The notes under the pieces were generated by a model, which saw only the letters and a list, made by a program, of their open reading frames with translations, had not been told where the DNA came from and did no database searches. This document shows positions 33,856 to 36,735 of a stretch of 36,735 bases of DNA, piece by piece. This stretch comes from Alphaproteobacteria bacterium 65-37. Its GTDB lineage: Bacteria > Pseudomonadota > Alphaproteobacteria > Reyranellales > Reyranellaceae. The position numbers and the translations under genes were made by a program. The stretch spans positions 1 to 36,735 of the forward strand of contig MKRV01000002.1 in the NCBI GenBank assembly GCA_001897995.1, written 5' to 3'. The stretch's first letter is position 1, and every line of letters starts with the position of its first letter.

Positions 33856-34611
33856 ATGATCTATTGGAAAGAGCTCTACGAGAGTCCCAGGCGCCTCACC
33901 TCCAAGTGGGGCCACCATCGTATTTTTGCGCCCGAATCCTACGAATTGGTCCGTACCCTCCAGCTGGTACCGATCGTTCACCCCGAGGCATTGCGCTTGG
34001 CGGCGTATTTTCCAATCGTTTGGCGCGTCCAGGATGACGGGGCCGTTCTTTGTGTCTTGCGATCGCTGGTTGCCGGCGGCCTCGGGCATCCCGTCAAACC
34101 CACACATGCGGCCGGCGGGCTGCCGCTTGCGTTGCGCGGATTTCCGGTCATTGCCGCCGCGCCGGCAGGTAGTGGCGAAGAGATCTGGATCGACGAGGTC
34201 GTGGCTGATCGTCCCACCGATGTCGGGGCGCCGATCCTGATGGAGGATGGGCGGCTCAGTCGCGGCGCCGTCCAAAGGATCCAGGCCGTCGGCAAGTTAC
34301 GTCAAGCCATCGACACGACGCACCGCCTCACGGAGGCGCTGACACGCCATCGCCTGCTGGAGCCATGGCCGCTCGATTTCGAGCTGGCATCGGGAGGACG
34401 GAGAATCCGCTTCGACGATCTCATGGTCGTCAGGCCTCTGACCTCGCCGGACTCCGACTTGATCGAGCACCTTCGGGAGTTCGGCATCGAGGCCGCGACA
34501 TTCATCGCGGCACATCGTATCTCGCTGTTTCGAATTTCCACCCTGCTGCAGGCGGCCCGTAGCGCGATGGCCACGGAAACAGCGTCGCCCCAACTGGAAG
34601 AGGCGACATGA
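33856..34611 (+). CDS. SapC-family protein (first of a tandem pair)
   Basis: 251 residues from ATG 33856; ATG 33838, created by a 13-base duplication, would add six. Neither has a clear ribosome-binding site. The SapC layout is visible: opening 'MIYWKELYESPRRL', a 'LVPIVHPEALRLAAYFPIVW' region (the 'YPIVF' segment of the family), 'GLPLALRGFPVIA' (the 'YIPANVRRYPF' segment), 'WIDEVV', then helices 'LRQAIDTTHRLTEALTRHRL' and 'PLDFELASGGRRIRFDDLMV', ending 'ISLFRISTLLQ'. SapC is named from the Campylobacter fetus S-layer locus; its biochemical role is unknown. It ends overlapping the next gene as ATGA, so the pair is coupled. Family call rests on by-eye layout. Confidence 0.75.
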   Translation: MIYWKELYESPRRLTSKWGHHRIFAPESYELVRTLQLVPIVHPEALRLAAYFPIVWRVQDDGAVLCVLRSLVAGGLGHPVKPTHAAGGLPLALRGFPVIAAAPAGSGEEIWIDEVVADRPTDVGAPILMEDGRLSRGAVQRIQAVGKLRQAIDTTHRLTEALTRHRLLEPWPLDFELASGGRRIRFDDLMVVRPLTSPDSDLIEHLREFGIEAATFIAAHRISLFRISTLLQAARSAMATETASPQLEEAT

Positions 34612-35477
34612 CGTTGTCGCTGGTCGATCGTCCCCTTGGCTTCGAGGCGCTGCGCGACAGGCCGGGTGACGTTTGGCGCCGGTCGCGGCGGTTCACGTTC
34701 CTCGATCGCCTCGGCGTTGTTCCACTCTCCGACAGCGAGCTTCTCCAGACATCTCTGTATCTGCCCCTGGCGGTGCTGGAAAGCGCCGGCACCCACGAGG
34801 TGGTGGCCGTCGTTCACCCGGCCTTCCTGGCGCGGTCGCCGGTCCGCGCCGACGGACGGTGGGGGCAGGCCTATATGCCGATTGCGCTGCGATGCTTGCC
34901 GTTCAGAAAAGGAGGTCGGGCTGCGGATGGCATGGCAAAACTCGAGATCGCAGCCGATCTGGAAGTCGACGACGATTCGGTGGCCCTGCCGTTCACCGAG
35001 AATGGCCGCATGCAGCAGGACCTGGCGCGTGCGGTGTCGTTGCTCGACCGGCTCGAGAAAGGAAGGGCAAGGCTTGCCAGCGCAGCCGCGTCCCTGGTGG
35101 CAGCAGATCTTCTGGTGCCGCTTGTCTCCACCGATGCAGAGAACGTGCTGGCTGCCGATGTGAAGCTGCTGGTGGTCGATCCGCAGCGACTATGGAGGCT
35201 GACATCCCTGCGAACAATGGCCCTTGCGGCCGACAGCTTCCTGCCGCTCGATCTCGCCACCGCATTCGTCTTCTCGAACCGTCTGTGGGCGTCGAACCTG
35301 GTACCGGCCCGGTCAACGACGGGTGACGACACACAAACGCCAGCCGTGGATCCGACCTTGTTCGGCCAGCATGCACAGGCGACCTTCGCAATCGAGTTGA
35401 GGATCGATGACAGCTCTCTCTTCTCTTTCGACACGTTCGTCAAAGACGACAAGCCCTTCGTCGGTTCCGGCTGTTGA
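34608..35477 (+). CDS. SapC-family protein (second of a tandem pair)
   Basis: 289 residues. Same layout as its upstream neighbour but longer: 'LLQTSLYLPLAVLESAGTHE', 'DGRWGQAYMPIALRCLPF' (the conserved W-x-x-Y-x-P...R-x-x-P-F segment), 'LEVDDDSVALPFTENGRMQQ' (the acidic 'D-E-D-S' loop of the family), 'LLVPLVSTDAENVLAADVKL', 'VVDPQRLWRL' and the closing helix 'LPLDLATAFVFSNRLWASNL'. About 40 residues follow the family end. It starts 4 bases inside the previous gene and its last 71 bases overlap the start of the glycosyltransferase in another frame. The two SapC proteins are clearly diverged, which suggests a heteromer rather than redundancy. Cytoplasmic or secreted location is not clear; no signal peptide. 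Confidence 0.8.
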   Translation: MTLSLVDRPLGFEALRDRPGDVWRRSRRFTFLDRLGVVPLSDSELLQTSLYLPLAVLESAGTHEVVAVVHPAFLARSPVRADGRWGQAYMPIALRCLPFRKGGRAADGMAKLEIAADLEVDDDSVALPFTENGRMQQDLARAVSLLDRLEKGRARLASAAASLVAADLLVPLVSTDAENVLAADVKLLVVDPQRLWRLTSLRTMALAADSFLPLDLATAFVFSNRLWASNLVPARSTTGDDTQTPAVDPTLFGQHAQATFAIELRIDDSSLFSFDTFVKDDKPFVGSGC

Positions 35478-36699
35478 TGCGCTGTTCGTCCACACCAACT
35501 TCCCAGGGCAGTTCAAGAGGATCGCCCAGCAGCTCGCGAAAGGTCCGGATATCCGGGTCCATGCGATCGGCTCGGGCACGGCGACGGCGATGCCCGGGGT
35601 CAACCTGGTCCGGTATTCAGTATCAAGCAGCGACATAGCGTCGAGCCACTCACTGGCCCGCCGCTTCGAAATCGAGTGCCGGCGGGCCGAGCAGGTCATC
35701 TACACGGCCAATCTGCTGCGGCTCAACCAAGTCGATCCGAAGCTGATTTTCGTTCACTCGGGCTGGGGTGAATCCATTCCCTTGCGAGAGCTGTTCCCAC
35801 GAGCGCACATCGTGGTCTACCCCGAATATTTCTACCGGACGCGAGGCACCGATGTCGGCTTTGATCCGGAGGCCGGTCAACTCGGCGTCGACGGTGCAGT
35901 TCGCGTGTCGCTGCGCAATGCGTCCACCTTGCTGGCACTTGCCGACGCCGATGTGGTGATCTCGCCGACGCACTGGCAAAAGAGCCTCTTCCCGCCGGAG
36001 TATCATTCCAAGATCCAGGTCATTCACGACGGAATCGACACCCAGCGCCTGGTTCCCGCCAAAGCGCAATTCGTCGATCGCCGAACGGGGCATGTCTTTC
36101 GAACGGGCGACGAAGTCGTCACCTACGTTGCACGCAACCTCGAGCCCTATCGTGGTTTTCACATCTTCATGCGAGCCTTGCCGGAGATGCTGCGCGCTCG
36201 CCCCAACGCGCGAGTTCTGATCGCCGGTGGCGACGGTGTTTCCTATGGCACGCCGGCGGATGGCTTCAATAGCTGGCGGGAGAAGCTGCTCGCGGAACTC
36301 GGCGGGCAGCTCGACCTCTCGCGGGTACACATGGTGGGGCACCTCGGCTACGACGATTACGTGGCTCTGCTGCGAGTTTCACGCGTTCATGTCTACCTGA
36401 CCTATCCCTTCGTGCTGTCGTGGTCGATCCTCGAGGCAATGTCGTTGGGCTGCGTTGTCGTCGGCTCGGATACCGGGCCGGTGAAGGAAGTGATCGAGGA
36501 TGGCGTGAATGGTCTTCTGACGCCGTTCTTCGACGGGGCGCAGCTCGCGAAGCAGGTCGTCCGTGTGCTGGCCAATCCCCGCAAGCATGCTCGCCTGGGG
36601 CGCGCGGCGCGCACCCACGTCGTCGAAAAGTACGACTTCGAGAGCCATACGCTGCCGAATTACATGCAGATCATCCGGGCTGCAGAGGTACCGGCGTAG
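35407..36699 (+). CDS. GT4-type glycosyltransferase ('NFPGQF' group)
   Basis: 430 residues, cytoplasmic. N-terminal domain opens 'VDALFVHTNFPGQFKRIAQQ' (about residues 23-42), the hallmark of a GT4 subgroup often found in alphaproteobacterial surface-glycan and RTX clusters. 'VVYPEYFYRTRGTDVGFDPE' follows, then 'VIHDGIDTQRL' before the C-terminal domain, 'VVTYVARNLEPYRGFHIFMR', and the donor motif around 'SILEAMSLGCVVVGSDTGPV'. ATG 35407 has GAGG 4 bases before it and lies inside the SapC gene; no later start codon precedes the family homology, so the 71-base overlap is real. Placement directly behind RTX and SapC genes suggests it glycosylates a secreted protein or its glycan anchor. 36 bases with no feature follow to the window end. 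Confidence 0.92.
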   Translation: MTALSSLSTRSSKTTSPSSVPAVDALFVHTNFPGQFKRIAQQLAKGPDIRVHAIGSGTATAMPGVNLVRYSVSSSDIASSHSLARRFEIECRRAEQVIYTANLLRLNQVDPKLIFVHSGWGESIPLRELFPRAHIVVYPEYFYRTRGTDVGFDPEAGQLGVDGAVRVSLRNASTLLALADADVVISPTHWQKSLFPPEYHSKIQVIHDGIDTQRLVPAKAQFVDRRTGHVFRTGDEVVTYVARNLEPYRGFHIFMRALPEMLRARPNARVLIAGGDGVSYGTPADGFNSWREKLLAELGGQLDLSRVHMVGHLGYDDYVALLRVSRVHVYLTYPFVLSWSILEAMSLGCVVVGSDTGPVKEVIEDGVNGLLTPFFDGAQLAKQVVRVLANPRKHARLGRAARTHVVEKYDFESHTLPNYMQIIRAAEVPA

Positions 36700-36735
36700 G
36701 ACCGACGGCGCTTACTGTCATTGCCGCGCTTCTTT

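Overview
The window is GC-rich (roughly 64 % by eye), densely coded DNA from a Gram-negative bacterium, most likely an alphaproteobacterium of the Hyphomicrobiales/Reyranella type. This rests on codon use, Hint_2/RTX secreted proteins, a DUF4142 protein, AsmA, FkbM and 'NFPGQF' glycosyltransferases, and a palindromic repeat with CCTCA..CCTGAG arms of the kind common in Bradyrhizobium-like genomes. The genus is an inference. I see no tRNA, rRNA, CRISPR array, transposase or phage gene.

Bases 1-9050 are general envelope housekeeping. They hold a 5'-truncated type I sulfatase, a small unknown membrane protein, an MscS-family channel, a secreted DUF4142 protein, an AsmA-like protein and an S1/P1-type zinc nuclease.

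From about 9800 to the right edge the window is one large cell-surface locus. It opens with an RTX protein carrying a Hint_2 domain and an FkbM methyltransferase. A leftward operon follows (18862 to 12188): polysaccharide pyruvyl transferase, a broken GT4 glycosyltransferase, an unknown protein and two more glycosyltransferases. A second, paralogous pyruvyl transferase diverges from it and heads a rightward set with a TPR/glycosyltransferase-like protein and a secreted clan-A glycoside hydrolase. Next come leftward type I secretion genes (ABC transporter, HlyD-type adaptor, an unknown coiled-coil/beta protein) and leftward sugar-nucleotide genes (rfbC, rfbD, manC). The last operon runs rightward: an unknown beta-repeat protein with a TTG start, a second RTX protein followed by a strong terminator, two tandem SapC-family proteins and a GT4 glycosyltransferase.

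Read together, the locus can make GDP-mannose and the last steps of dTDP-rhamnose, assemble and probably pyruvylate a surface glycan, trim it in the periplasm, and secrete calcium-binding RTX proteins through a dedicated PrtD/PrtE-type exporter. RTX proteins, type I secretion, glycan genes and SapC-family proteins side by side recall S-layer loci (Caulobacter rsaADE with its O-antigen genes; Campylobacter fetus sap). I propose a glycan-anchored RTX surface layer or matrix, as a hypothesis. The outer-membrane TolC partner, rfbA/rfbB and any flippase or polymerase are not in the window.

The most notable oddities are a frameshift with probable deletion in the first glycosyltransferase of the leftward operon, a palindromic repeat translated in frame inside the leader of the glycoside hydrolase, a C-terminal module shared by two otherwise unrelated unknown proteins, three tandem beta repeats in the unknown protein before the second RTX gene, and dense palindromes in the two divergent promoter regions.
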